From: Neobacillus sp. DY30
GTDB taxonomy: Bacteria > Bacillota > Bacilli > Bacillales > Cytobacillaceae
Assembly (NCBI RefSeq): GCF_030123065.1
Contig: NZ_CP126093.1
Coordinates: 2,112,001 to 2,176,000 of the forward strand
DNA length: 64,000 nt
Direction: 5' to 3'
How positions within the stretch are numbered: position 1 is the stretch's first letter; the number at the start of each line of letters is the position of its first letter. Under the pieces are notes generated by a model, which was not told where the DNA came from, did no database searches, and was given only the letters and a program-made list of their open reading frames with translations. A program made the translations under genes and the position numbers. Positions 17,664-26,399 of the stretch are shown piece by piece.

Positions 17664-18506
17664 ATGAAGGTAATCGGTGTTGGCGATAATGTGGTTGATA
17701 AGTATGTTTATAAAAAAACGATGTATCCAGGGGGAAATGCCTTAAATTTCAGTGTATATGCTAAACAGTTAGGGATTGAAGCAGCCTATCTTGGCGTGTT
17801 CGGTAATGATCGGGCTGCAGAGCATATTATTGCCACCTTAAAAAACTTGAATGTGGACATTTCTAACTGTCGGCAATATGAAGGGGAAAATGGCTTTTCC
17901 GCCGTTGATTTAGTAGATGGTGACCGGGTGTTCATCGGCGGAAATGGGGGCGGTGTTCAAATGGATCATCCGATTGTCCTCAGCTCAGATGACTTGGAAT
18001 ATATTAAAAGCTTTGATATTGCCCATAGCAGTATCTACAGTGAGATGGATTCTGAGTTACATAAATTAAAAGAATCCGGGATCCTGGTATCCTATGATTT
18101 TTCGAGTGATTATAACGATGAATTGCTAGCGAAGAATTGCCCTCATATCGATATAAGCTTGCTCTCCTGCGGGCAATTGAGCGAAATGGAAGTAGAGAAT
18201 CTATTAAAACGTGCCAATTCATACGGGAGTAAATTAGTAGTGGGCACAATGGGCTCACGCGGCTCAATTGTCTATGACGGCCAATCTTTTTATCGCCAGA
18301 AGCCGCACTTTGTGCAGCCGGTTGATACACTGGGTGCCGGAGATTCCTTTTTTACTGCATTTATCTTACATTATCTCTCTCAAAAAAAGGAAAATCCTGA
18401 AATTCAGGAAGCCAACCTCCTCCAAAAAAGTATGGAGGAAGGGGCCAAGTTTGCGGCAAAGACATGTCTTGTAGATGGTGCATTTGGTTATGGGATTCCC
18501 TTTTAA
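17664..18506 (+). CDS. frlD: Fructoselysine 6-kinase-like PfkB sugar kinase
   Basis: 280 residues, PfkB/ribokinase fold. The substrate-side motif GGNALNFSVYAKQLG is at 23-37, and the ATP/anion-hole motif DTLGAGDSF at 221-229 has catalytic base Asp227. It would phosphorylate the imported Amadori product on the sugar 6-OH, making the substrate for the downstream deglycases. Placement directly after the GntR regulator and before the ABC importer matches the frl operon content of B. subtilis, though gene order differs. Substrate (fructoselysine versus another fructosamine) is inferred from context. The binding site is GGGGG about 10 nt before the ATG. Confidence 0.8.
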   Translation: MKVIGVGDNVVDKYVYKKTMYPGGNALNFSVYAKQLGIEAAYLGVFGNDRAAEHIIATLKNLNVDISNCRQYEGENGFSAVDLVDGDRVFIGGNGGGVQMDHPIVLSSDDLEYIKSFDIAHSSIYSEMDSELHKLKESGILVSYDFSSDYNDELLAKNCPHIDISLLSCGQLSEMEVENLLKRANSYGSKLVVGTMGSRGSIVYDGQSFYRQKPHFVQPVDTLGAGDSFFTAFILHYLSQKKENPEIQEANLLQKSMEEGAKFAAKTCLVDGAFGYGIPF

Positions 18507-18610
18507 TTTACTTAAAGGGATTAAAATATAAAACCATTCATAGAAGTTTGGGGGGTGAAGGAATACGCTTTTGTAGGATTGATTTTATAAAAATAAGGAG
18601 GGTTAATGAA

Positions 18611-19903
18611 ATGAGAAGGAAAATAAACGTACTATTAACAGTACTAATGGTGTTCGCTCTAGTCCTGACAGGATGCTCTAGTTCCTCTTCCAGCAATGAA
18701 GAGTCGGGGAAAGTTGTATTAAAGTTTTTGCATAAGTGGCCGCAACCAGAATACGCTCCTTATTTTGAAGAAGTAGTGAAAGCCTTTGAAAAGGATAACC
18801 CAGATATCACCATTAAAATGGAAGCGATTGCAGATGAGCCTATTAAAGACAAGCTCCGTGTAATTCTAGGCGGTAACGAAGTTCCCGACATTATGTTTTC
18901 GTGGTCAGGTGAATTTGCCAGGAAATTCGTCCGTGCTGATGCAGCCTTAGATTTAACTCCTTATTTAAATGAAGATACAGCTTGGAAGGACAGTTTTATT
19001 CCGGCATCTCTTCAGCCTTTCACATCAGATGACAAAAATTACGGGATTCCGCTTCGTTTCAATGGAAAATTCTTTGTTTACAACAAGAAGATTTTTGATA
19101 AATATCAACTGCAGGCACCTACTACTTGGGATGAATTTATACAAGTGCTAGACACCTTGAAAAAGGGCGGAGAAACGCCTATTATTCTAGGAAACCAAAG
19201 TCCATGGGCAGCAATCCATTACTTAACAGGCTTAAACCAAAAGATGGTAGCCCAGGATGTGAGAATGAAAGACTATAACCCAACATCAGGTGAGTTTACA
19301 GATCCAGGCTATGTAACAGCCATGCAAATGTTAGCTGATTTGAATAAGAAGGGTTATTTTATGAAGAATGTGAACTCTAGTTCTCATGATATGGGACAAC
19401 AATTATTTGCAGCCGGTAAGGGAGCAATCTTCTATGTCGAATTAGAAGAATTCCAAACGATTGAGAATAATATGAAAGGAAACTGGGGCTTCTTTCCAAT
19501 GCCGTCCATTGCAGATGGTAAGGGCAGTCAGAGTTTCATTACCGGAGCACCGGATGGATTTATCGTTTCTTCCAAAACAAAACATCCAAAAGAAGCGATT
19601 AAATTCTTGAAGTTTTTAACAAGTAAAGAGAATGCCATAAAGCTTGTGGAGCAAATTGGCTGGCCAAGTCCGATTGATGGGGCTACAAACCAAGATACAG
19701 CTTTGAAGGAAGTGGCTGAGGGTGTGGAAGTCATGAAGAAGGCTGAAGGTATGGCTGAATGGCTCGACACAGATGTCCATGCGAAGGTAGCGGATGTGTA
19801 TCTATCCAATATTCAACTATTGCTTGATGGATCCAAATCTCCAGAAGAAATTATCAAAGAAGTACAAGATGTAGCTAAGCAAGTACAAAGTGAAGTGGAA
19901 TAA
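18611..19903 (+). CDS. frlO: ABC importer substrate-binding lipoprotein (fructosamine)
   Basis: 430 residues. The ATG at 18611, after AAGGAGG, gives a lipoprotein signal (KINVLLTVLMVFALVLTGCS) with lipidation at Cys21. The in-frame upstream extension lacks a ribosome binding site, and the nearer ATG at 18606 is out of frame. The rest is an extracellular solute-binding protein of family 1 (MalE/UgpB type), with ..EVPDIMFSWSGEF.. and ..FITGAPDGFIVSSKTKHPKEAIKFLKFL... It would be membrane-anchored outside and deliver Amadori products to FrlN/FrlM. Ligand assignment comes from the neighbouring kinase and deglycases. Confidence 0.85.
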   Translation: MRRKINVLLTVLMVFALVLTGCSSSSSSNEESGKVVLKFLHKWPQPEYAPYFEEVVKAFEKDNPDITIKMEAIADEPIKDKLRVILGGNEVPDIMFSWSGEFARKFVRADAALDLTPYLNEDTAWKDSFIPASLQPFTSDDKNYGIPLRFNGKFFVYNKKIFDKYQLQAPTTWDEFIQVLDTLKKGGETPIILGNQSPWAAIHYLTGLNQKMVAQDVRMKDYNPTSGEFTDPGYVTAMQMLADLNKKGYFMKNVNSSSHDMGQQLFAAGKGAIFYVELEEFQTIENNMKGNWGFFPMPSIADGKGSQSFITGAPDGFIVSSKTKHPKEAIKFLKFLTSKENAIKLVEQIGWPSPIDGATNQDTALKEVAEGVEVMKKAEGMAEWLDTDVHAKVADVYLSNIQLLLDGSKSPEEIIKEVQDVAKQVQSEVE

Positions 19904-20008
19904 GAAAAGCGGAAGCCCCTTTTTAGAGACTAATGCACTATCATCTGGGTCCTGTGCTAGAACAGTAATCAATTTTACTGGATGTTACATTTTTTATAAA
20001 CGAGAAAG

Positions 20009-20035
20009 GGTAGGCAGGGCACATCTGCTTACCCC
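20009..20035 (+). other. Intercistronic stem-loop between frlO and frlN
   Basis: GGGTAGGCAG/CTGCTTACCC stem (one G.T pair) with a 7-nt loop, just before the frlN ribosome binding site. Such hairpins often stabilise the upstream binding-protein mRNA and lower expression of the permeases. Confidence 0.6.
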
Positions 20036-20055
20036 CTCCTAGGAGGAAGTTGGGG

Positions 20056-20943
20056 ATGACAAAAACATTTAAAAACAGCCAAACTGCGATACTTTTTATT
20101 TTGCCGGCGCTCCTATTCATCCTGTTTTTTGTATTTTTGCCGATTGTATTAAATCTATATAACAGTTTGTTTCGGTGGAATTCCTTTGAGGCTGGGAGAG
20201 TTTTTGTTGGCTTAGAGTATTATGGCAGACTTTTCAAGGATCCAATCTTTTTTACTGCATTGAAAAATAATTCTCTGTACGCTGTCATTTCATTGGTTTT
20301 TCAGATAGGTATGGGCTTGATCATTGCAGCCATATTAGAAGATAAATTGATTAGAAGGTTTCAGCCCTTTTTCCGTACTGTCTTTTTTATCCCATCTGTT
20401 ATTTCCATTGCGGTTGTCGGTTTGTTATGGCAGCTCCTCTATAACCCAGAAGTGGGTTTAGTGAACGGGGTGTTAAATGCAATCGGGCAATCGGAATGGG
20501 CATTATCTTGGCTGGGTGACAGTAAAACCGCGATTTATGCTGTTGTTGCTGTTTCACAATGGCAGTACACCGGTTATATGGTGATGTTATTCTTGCTTGC
20601 GATGCAAAAAATTCCTTTTGAATATTATGAAGCGTCCATGATTGATGGAGCTTCTAAGATAAAAACATTCTTTTTCATCACCTTGCCGCAAATGAAGGAA
20701 ATGATTCTGGTCGGTACGGTGATCACGGTAATCGGTGCGTTCAAAGTATTCGATGAAGTGTATGTAATGACAAATGGTGGGCCAGGCCGTTCAACCGAAG
20801 TGTTAGGAACGATGCTTTATCGTGCAGCCTTCCGAAATGATGAAATGGGCTACGCTTCCACCATCGGCACTATTATTTTTGTCGTCACCCTCACTCTTTC
20901 CTTAATTCAGTTAAAAATAGGCAAATCGGGAAAGGAGGCGTAG
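20056..20943 (+). CDS. frlN: ABC importer permease (fructosamine), MalF-like
   Basis: 295 residues with six predicted membrane helices. The ABC-contact EAA loop is near residues 195-214 (YYEASMIDGASKIKTFFFITLPQM). The ATG at 20056 is 9 nt after AGGAGG; a TTG two codons earlier is too close. It pairs with FrlM, which starts 3 bp after its stop. No ATPase gene is present in the cluster, so a shared MsmX-type ATPase is likely, as known for the B. subtilis fructosamine importer. Confidence 0.85.
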   Translation: MTKTFKNSQTAILFILPALLFILFFVFLPIVLNLYNSLFRWNSFEAGRVFVGLEYYGRLFKDPIFFTALKNNSLYAVISLVFQIGMGLIIAAILEDKLIRRFQPFFRTVFFIPSVISIAVVGLLWQLLYNPEVGLVNGVLNAIGQSEWALSWLGDSKTAIYAVVAVSQWQYTGYMVMLFLLAMQKIPFEYYEASMIDGASKIKTFFFITLPQMKEMILVGTVITVIGAFKVFDEVYVMTNGGPGRSTEVLGTMLYRAAFRNDEMGYASTIGTIIFVVTLTLSLIQLKIGKSGKEA

Positions 20944-20945
20944 CA

Positions 20946-21845
20946 ATGACGAATAATAATACAGTGGCTGAAACGAATGAAATAAAAGAAATCAAGACAG
21001 AAAGTTCCAAGCTGTCCTTTAAGGTGAAAAACAGAATTTTTCAAACGGGTGTGCTTATATGGTTTAGTCTCTTTGCATTGGTGATCATTTATCCAATCCT
21101 TTGGCTCGGCTTGAGCGGACTAAAATCTAATGCTGACTTTTTCTTAAATACCTGGTCGCTTCCGGAAAAATGGCTGTGGGAAAATTATCGGGCCGCTTGG
21201 GATGCCGGGATTGGTCAATTTTTCCTTAATAGTGTGTTCATTACGGTGGTATCGGTCGTAACGGTATTACTGCTGGGGTCGATGGCCGCTTTTGGATTAA
21301 GCCGCTTCCAGTTTAAAGGACAGAGTATTTTGCTTGTCATTATTCTAAGCGGGCTAATGCTGGCGCCGCAGGTTAGCTTAATTCCACTTTACAAATTACT
21401 GCAGGCGATTGGACTGTACAATACTTATTGGGCGTTAATTCTCCCGTATGTTGCATTTCAACTGCCGTTTTCAATTTTCTTGATGCGCTCCTATTTTTTG
21501 TCGATTCCGAAAGAGCTTGAGGAGTCAGCGATTATTGATGGGTGTAATAGTTGGAAGGTGTACCGAAATATAATTGTTCCGATGGGGAAACCGATTATTG
21601 CCTCGTGTGCGTTATTAACGGGAATGAACGTGTGGAATGAATTTATGTTTGCGTTAGTTTTTGTAGAGGATTCTGCCCTCAGGACGATTCCGGTGGGTCT
21701 GATGAATTTGAGAAGTCAGTTGAATACCAATTTCGGAATTCAATTGGCGGGGTTAGCCATTTCGGCGCTGCCAATGATTATCGCGTACATTGTTTTCCAA
21801 AAACAATTTGTGCGTGGTCTCTCGGCAGGTAGTGTAAAAGGATAA
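20946..21845 (+). CDS. frlM: ABC importer permease (fructosamine), MalG-like
   Basis: 299 residues. A polar N-terminus of ~30 residues is followed by six membrane helices. The EAA loop is LEESAIIDGCNSWKVYRNIIVPMGKP near 195-220, and the ending is FVRGLSAGSVKG, typical of MalG-like subunits. Its ribosome binding site (AAAGGAGGCG) lies inside the end of frlN, so translation is coupled. Last gene of the import block before the next FrlR-type operator. Confidence 0.85.
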   Translation: MTNNNTVAETNEIKEIKTESSKLSFKVKNRIFQTGVLIWFSLFALVIIYPILWLGLSGLKSNADFFLNTWSLPEKWLWENYRAAWDAGIGQFFLNSVFITVVSVVTVLLLGSMAAFGLSRFQFKGQSILLVIILSGLMLAPQVSLIPLYKLLQAIGLYNTYWALILPYVAFQLPFSIFLMRSYFLSIPKELEESAIIDGCNSWKVYRNIIVPMGKPIIASCALLTGMNVWNEFMFALVFVEDSALRTIPVGLMNLRSQLNTNFGIQLAGLAISALPMIIAYIVFQKQFVRGLSAGSVKG

Positions 21846-21943
21846 TGGATACAGGTAAAGAGTCATAGGGGGAATGAAAAGGAAAGGGTTGGTTCGCTTT
21901 CCTCTTCCCTCTCCATCACTCTAGTTAGTATGTTTAGTTTAAA

Positions 21944-21955
21944 TGGTATATACCA
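21944..21955. promoter_or_regulatory. FrlR-type operator 3
   Basis: Third perfect TGGTATATACCA in the same TTTAAA...AA context, about 200 bp before the MFS gene, marking a second regulated transcription unit (MFS plus deglycases). Confidence 0.8.
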
Positions 21956-21994
21956 AATAGAAAACTACGATGGGAACAGAGTAGGAGGGATTGG

Positions 21995-22141
21995 ATGGGC
22001 AAAATCAAACTGTCGCAAAAAGGAGGAATGAACTTTCATTATCTGCACTATCCGCTGGACTATTTGTTAGAGGTGATGGTGAAGTATGAGTTTGAAAGCG
22101 GAGGTATTGTTCCGAATAGGGTGACTAATTCAGTGATATAA
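21995..22141 (+). pseudogene. Short remnant, possibly of an FrlC/TIM-barrel epimerase
   Basis: A GTAGGAGGG site and ATG open a 48-codon frame: GGMNFHYLHYPLDYLLEVMVKYEFESGG.. The N-terminal pattern (short strand, xHYLHxPLxYxLExxxxYxFxS..GG) is like the first beta-alpha unit of sugar-phosphate isomerase/epimerases, such as FrlC-type enzymes. It then loses resemblance and stops. It is probably the truncated first gene of this transcription unit; a genuine small protein cannot be excluded. Confidence 0.4.
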
Positions 22142-22155
22142 AGGAGTTTTATCCT

Positions 22156-23388
22156 ATGTCGATTTGGAGGAGTTATCCCAAGAGCCTAAAAGTTTTATTA
22201 ATCGCAATGTTGGTCAATTCCACCGGTATGGCATTTCTTTGGCCCTTGCACACCATCTACATGACACAAGGGATGGAAAAAACGCTGTCTGAAGCAGGTT
22301 TTGTTCTAATGCTTCATTCAGGAGCTGAGATTGTTGGCAGTTTCCTTGGCGGCTACTTATATGACCGCATTCGTGGGAAACGGACCCTTTTACTTTCGGT
22401 CCTAGCAGCTGCCTGTTTTATTTTCATTATTTCAATTGGTCTATCATGGCCTGTCTATATCCTAATGATGGTCCTGCTTGGATTGGCCATTGGGATCATT
22501 TTTCCTCCCATCTATGCCCTTGCAGGAATTGTTTGGAAGGAAGGCGGCAGAAAAAGCTTCAATCTCATCTATCTGGTTCTTAATTTTGGTGTGGCAGTAG
22601 GTACCGCTTTAGGCGGCATAGTAGCGCAATTCTCTTTTCAATACGTCTTTTGGGTCAATGGATTCACCTATCTTGTCTTTATCATCATTGTTTGGTTCGC
22701 ACTCGAAGAACCTGACCCAGTTATTGAAACTGTGAAGGTGAAGAAGGAACATGTCCTGAATCCGAAACATGAGGTGCGTCCTGCACAAAGCTTTAATTCC
22801 TTACTGGTTCTTTGTTTAGGATTTATGTTTTGCTGGGTCACCTATATCCAATGGCAAACGAGTATTTCCAACTATATGCACCAGTTAGGATTTACGTTGT
22901 CAGCCTATAGTGCTTTGTGGACCATCAACGGGATCCTAATCTTATTGGGTCAGCCTTTGATCCAATGGTTTATGGCCCGCATGAAAGTACCGATAAAGTG
23001 GCAGCTTTTATCGGGCGTACTCTTTTTTATGGCTACTTTCGGCCTCTTGTCACAGAGTCATTCCTATGGCGGGTTTGTTGCGGGAATGGTGATAATGACG
23101 ATCGGAGAAATCCTTATTTTTCCGGCCGTGCCAGCGATTGCGGATCGACTGGCACCCATAAAAAGAAGAGGAATGTACCAAGGCTTAGTGAGTGGTGCTG
23201 CCAATGTGGGAAGAACAATCGGACCTTTACTAGGCGGGCTGCTCTACGATGGACTTGGACCGTTGGTGCTGCTGTATGGATGTATTTTTATTGGTGGATT
23301 CGCCTTGATTTGTTTTGGTACATATCAAAGGCTCCAATATACGCAAAATGAGTTTCATCTGCCAAAGTCAATAAATAAAGGAGGATAA
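22156..23388 (+). CDS. MFS transporter in the frl regulon
   Basis: 410 residues with twelve predicted membrane helices. The MFS signature between helices 2 and 3 is GGYLYDRIRGKR (near residues 67-78), and a central charged loop lies at about 190-215. It belongs to the DHA1-like branch, usually exporters. AAAGGAG precedes the ATG. Its position behind operator 3 and before two deglycase genes suggests transport of an Amadori compound, sugar or freed amine. This gene is not part of the classical B. subtilis frl operon. Confidence 0.8.
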   Translation: MSIWRSYPKSLKVLLIAMLVNSTGMAFLWPLHTIYMTQGMEKTLSEAGFVLMLHSGAEIVGSFLGGYLYDRIRGKRTLLLSVLAAACFIFIISIGLSWPVYILMMVLLGLAIGIIFPPIYALAGIVWKEGGRKSFNLIYLVLNFGVAVGTALGGIVAQFSFQYVFWVNGFTYLVFIIIVWFALEEPDPVIETVKVKKEHVLNPKHEVRPAQSFNSLLVLCLGFMFCWVTYIQWQTSISNYMHQLGFTLSAYSALWTINGILILLGQPLIQWFMARMKVPIKWQLLSGVLFFMATFGLLSQSHSYGGFVAGMVIMTIGEILIFPAVPAIADRLAPIKRRGMYQGLVSGAANVGRTIGPLLGGLLYDGLGPLVLLYGCIFIGGFALICFGTYQRLQYTQNEFHLPKSINKGG

Positions 23389-23392
23389 AAAA

Positions 23393-23463
23393 ATGTAAGC
23401 GACGTACAAAAGACTTTGGATGTCTTTAAAAAACAAAGCATAGATCGTGTCTATTTCGTAGGT
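23393..23463 (+). pseudogene. N-terminal remnant of a third SIS-domain deglycase
   Basis: AGGAGG leads to ATG TAA, a start followed directly by a stop. One frame over, the sequence reads VSDVQKTLDVFKKQSIDRVYFVG, which matches the start of FrlB-like SIS proteins (a helix followed by a V-FFV-GGS strand). The frame is lost after VGT. A third deglycase once stood here; only its first ~23 codons remain. Confidence 0.55.
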
Positions 23464-23521
23464 ACTATAAGGCACCAAGAAGGTAGTCCTAATAATTCAA
23501 AAAAATTTGGAGGTTGTGTAC

Positions 23522-24535
23522 ATGTTGAAATTTGATACTGAGTTATTTTTACAATTGGTTGGGAAAGAGGCCATCGCGAAGAGAGAGGAAATTGAGAAGG
23601 TTGTTGATGGCATTTCGGCTAAAGGATTTAAAAACATTTTCCTTATCGGCTCCGGCGGGACGATTGCGATGATGTATCCCTATGAGTATATCTTAAAGTC
23701 CAATTCTACACTGGAGGTACATGCGGAAATTGCAGCTGAGCTTATGGTGATGAATAATCGTCACCTGACTAAGGACTCTGTTTGTATCTTTGCTTCCGTT
23801 ACTGGCACGACAAAAGAAACAGTAGCCGCAGCTGAGTTCTGTAAGAGCAAGGGTGCCACAACGATTGGACTAGTCGCAGAACAAGGCACACCATTGGCTG
23901 AGGCTGTTGATTACTGCATCTCCACTGGTCATGAGAAGCATTCGTTTGACACGTTCTTTATTCACCTGCAGCTGCTAACGTTCCGTTTTATTCATAACAA
24001 TGATGAGTTTCCGCAATATGATCAGTTTGCAAAAGAAATTTCCCTTTTACCACAAGGGATCGTCGATGCGTTAGAGCAGTTCGACTCACAAGCTGAGCAA
24101 TTCGCGATCAAACATAAAAATACCGATTATCATATGCTGGTTGGGGCCGGGAACCTGTGGGGGAATACTTATTCCTACGCAATGTGTATCCTAGAAGAAA
24201 TGCAATGGATCAAGTCTAAATCCATCCATGCGGCTGAATTCTTCCACGGCACGCTTGAGTTGGTTGAAGAGGATACAAGTGTGATTTTATTCAAGGGCGA
24301 GGACGAAACTCGTCCATTGGTGGAACGTGTGGAACGATTCGCCGAAAATATCACCAACGAATTGTTTATTATAGATACAAAGGATTACCGCTTGGAAGGA
24401 GTTAGTGATGAATTCAGAAAGCACTTTGCGGTCTGCCTGAACTGGGCATTAACGGGCCGAATCAGTGTATATCTTGAGCGTGAAAGAAATCATCCGTTAG
24501 AGACGCGCAGATATTACCGTAAAATGGCTTACTAG
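23522..24535 (+). CDS. frlB: Fructoselysine-6-phosphate deglycase-like SIS protein 1
   Basis: 337 residues, two SIS (sugar isomerase) domains. The first is about 30-165, with FLIGSGGTIAMMYPYEYILKS and SVTGTTKETVAAAEF. The second is about 185-320, with AEFFHGTLE, EDETRPLVERVERF and the C-terminal ERNHPLETRRYYRK shared with FrlB. It would split the phosphorylated Amadori product into glucose 6-phosphate and the amine. The ATG at 23522 lies 8 nt after GGAGG; the in-frame TTG at 23507 is too close to that site. A second, diverged copy follows 12 bp later, and a different substrate for each is likely (amine moiety or sugar isomer). Confidence 0.85.
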   Translation: MLKFDTELFLQLVGKEAIAKREEIEKVVDGISAKGFKNIFLIGSGGTIAMMYPYEYILKSNSTLEVHAEIAAELMVMNNRHLTKDSVCIFASVTGTTKETVAAAEFCKSKGATTIGLVAEQGTPLAEAVDYCISTGHEKHSFDTFFIHLQLLTFRFIHNNDEFPQYDQFAKEISLLPQGIVDALEQFDSQAEQFAIKHKNTDYHMLVGAGNLWGNTYSYAMCILEEMQWIKSKSIHAAEFFHGTLELVEEDTSVILFKGEDETRPLVERVERFAENITNELFIIDTKDYRLEGVSDEFRKHFAVCLNWALTGRISVYLERERNHPLETRRYYRKMAY

Positions 24536-24547
24536 GAGGCGGCCAGT

Positions 24548-25561
24548 ATGTTTAACTTTGATGCGGAAAGATATTTAACCATTCAAAATGGTGCCTTATC
24601 TCTTAAGGATGAATTTGATCAGGTGATTGATTCGCTGATAGAAAAAGGGGTGGAAAATGTATTCTTTGTTGGGACTGGGGGAGCGGTCATCCTGATGCGA
24701 CCAGCTGAATATATTTTAAAAACACATTCCAGCCTGCCGGTTTATACAGAAATCTCTTCGGAATTAATGTTGATGGATCATCAGCGCCTGGGTAATCATT
24801 CATTGGTTATCTTGCCTTCTTTGTCTGGTACAACCAAAGAAACAGTGGAGGCAGCGGCGTTTTGTAAAGTAAAGGGTGCGGTAACCATCAGCCTTGTGGG
24901 TCATGCCGGTACACCGTTAGCGAAGGAAACCGATTATACTTTTGTTAATTATGCGGCTGATGATACCTCCTGTGAATCGTTCTATATCCAGTCTTATTTA
25001 CTAGCGTTTCGTTTGATGTATAAGCGAAATGAATTTCCAGTCTACCATCAATTTGTTGAGGAAATGAGACATTTGCCAAATGCCCTCCTTACCGTGAAGG
25101 AAGCGGTAGAACCGCGGGCGGCGGAGTTTGCCTTGAAACATAAAGATACACCGTACCATATCCTTTCTGGAACAGGGATCGATTGGGGTCAAACCTATTA
25201 TTATGGCATGTGTATTTTAGAAGAAATGCAGTGGATTAAAACACGACCGGTTCATGCCTCTGATTTTTTCCATGGTACCTTGGAATTAGTGGAAGAAGAT
25301 ACGAGCATTATTCTGCTAAAAGGGGAAGATCGAACCCGTCAGCTAGCGGAAAGAGTCGAGCGATTTGCTAAACATTACTCGAAGGAAGTAACCATTTTTG
25401 ATACGAAGGAATATCCTTTAGAGGGTATTTCCGAAGGTCTGCGTAGTCTCGTTTCTCCTACTGTCTTTGCAGCGTTACTTGAGAGAGTCAGCTGCCATTT
25501 GGAAGAGCAAAGGAATCACCCGCTGACAATTAGAAGATATTATAAAAAAGTACCATTTTAA
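24548..25561 (+). CDS. frlB: Fructoselysine-6-phosphate deglycase-like SIS protein 2
   Basis: 337 residues, exactly the length of the preceding paralogue and clearly homologous throughout by eye. It has VFFVGTGGAVILMRPAEYILK, SLSGTTKETVEAAAF, EEMQWIKTRPVHASDFFHGTLELVEEDTS and EQRNHPLTIRRYYKK. Differences concentrate in the N-terminal third and near residues 290-310. GGAGG lies 8 nt before the ATG. It probably handles a related Amadori phosphate; it could also form a heteromer with copy 1. Last gene of the unit. Confidence 0.85.
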   Translation: MFNFDAERYLTIQNGALSLKDEFDQVIDSLIEKGVENVFFVGTGGAVILMRPAEYILKTHSSLPVYTEISSELMLMDHQRLGNHSLVILPSLSGTTKETVEAAAFCKVKGAVTISLVGHAGTPLAKETDYTFVNYAADDTSCESFYIQSYLLAFRLMYKRNEFPVYHQFVEEMRHLPNALLTVKEAVEPRAAEFALKHKDTPYHILSGTGIDWGQTYYYGMCILEEMQWIKTRPVHASDFFHGTLELVEEDTSIILLKGEDRTRQLAERVERFAKHYSKEVTIFDTKEYPLEGISEGLRSLVSPTVFAALLERVSCHLEEQRNHPLTIRRYYKKVPF

Positions 25562-25579
25562 TAGAATAATTTGTTGGGA

Positions 25580-25611
25580 AGCGGCCTTCATAGTGTTGGC
25601 TGCTTTTTTTT
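25580..25611 (+). terminator. Terminator of the frl unit
   Basis: AGCGGCC/GGCTGCT stem (one G.T pair), 11-nt loop, eight T, starting 19 bp past the last deglycase stop. Confidence 0.85.
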
Positions 25612-25977
25612 AGTACTATTTTCTTTATATACAAATCCTTTTAATTTGATTTTTTTTCCTTTATATTTACCAATATCCATGCCTATCTCATTGTAATAAG
25701 CGGCACAAACATCTTCGTTCATCTCGATGGTGTTTTTTTGTTTCACTGTTTAACCGTTGAAATGATTAATGCCAACACAACCATAACAAATCTCGGGACC
25801 ATTTCCAGTTTCTAAAAATGCTTTAGCCGGTAAAAAGGTTTGTACAGAAGCAGCAATGAATGCTTCTATTACCTGATAATAATTGTTTTAATGAAATTCC
25901 CTGCCGTAAGAAAGCAGGCAGGGATGTAAGAGGAATTATAGTTAGCAATGAGGGGGATTAAGTGTAGAAATTTTCAT
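25588..25977 (-). pseudogene. Collapsed YcgR-YcgQ (permease plus TIGR03943) gene pair
   Basis: On the minus strand, AAGGAG and ATG (25977-25975) start MKISTLNPP.. and soon hit a stop. A later frame reads VIEAFIAASVQTFLPAKAFLETGNGP, like the UPF0718/YcgR permease family. Another, from 25746 down, reads TIEMNED..YYNEIGMDIGKYKGKKIKLKGFVYKE, like the conserved domain of TIGR03943/YcgQ proteins. The pair has shrunk to under 400 bp by deletions and stops. The start lies just downstream of a Zur-like box (26005-26025), which fits the known link of such permeases with metal homeostasis. Family calls are by eye. Confidence 0.5.
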
Positions 25978-26004
25978 AAAATACTCCTTGATTTAGAATG
26001 TGAT

Positions 26005-26025
26005 AAAACGGAATTTTTACGTTTT
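26005..26025. promoter_or_regulatory. Zur-like box facing the decayed permease pair
   Basis: AAAACGGAATTTTTACGTTTT matches the Bacillus Zur box AAATCGTAATNATTACGATTT at 17 of 20 defined positions. Confidence 0.55.
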
Positions 26026-26105
26026 ATAAAACTATGTGTTTGTAAATAAATTTAGGAATCATTTCGATTTATATTTTTAAAAGTAAGAAATCATCGTTCT
26101 ACCGC

Positions 26106-26134
26106 TTGACATTAAAACGAAATTGGGATAAAGT
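26106..26134 (+). promoter_or_regulatory. Sigma-A promoter of the L33 paralogue
   Basis: TTGACA, 17-bp spacer, TAAAGT; the Zur box begins 2 bp after the -10 element. Confidence 0.8.
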
Positions 26135-26136
26135 GC

Positions 26137-26157
26137 AAATCGTAATCATTTTGATTT
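26137..26157. promoter_or_regulatory. Zur box before the L33 paralogue
   Basis: AAATCGTAATCATTTTGATTT, near-perfect fit to the Zur consensus, overlapping the expected transcription start so that zinc-loaded Zur would block it. Confidence 0.85.
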
Positions 26158-26180
26158 AAAATCATTAAGGAGGAAGCAAA

Positions 26181-26330
26181 ATGCGTGTGAAAATTACTTT
26201 ACAATGTACAGAAACTGGCGACAGAAATTACATTACAACAAAGAACAAGCGGAATAATCCGGATAGACTCGAACTAAAGAAATATTCTCCTCGATTGAAT
26301 CGCTATACGATACACAGAGAAACAAAGTAA
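26181..26330 (+). CDS. rpmGC: Zinc-independent ribosomal protein L33 paralogue
   Basis: 49 residues: [19 protein letters not shown]...[17 protein letters not shown]. It has the L33 fold, but only a single Cys remains where zinc-binding forms carry two CxxC pairs, so it is the 'C-minus' type. In Bacillus such paralogues are made under zinc starvation and replace zinc-containing ribosomal proteins, freeing zinc. A strong promoter and Zur box directly upstream support this. AAGGAGG precedes the ATG by 8 nt. Too short for many gene callers but clearly real. Confidence 0.9.
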   Translation: MRVKITLQCTETGDRNYITTKNKRNNPDRLELKKYSPRLNRYTIHRETK

Positions 26331-26399
26331 GAAAATGGTGTAGTTAAATGCCCTTTAATGCCTGAGTCATTTCAAGTTTATAAAATAGGTATAAAGTTT

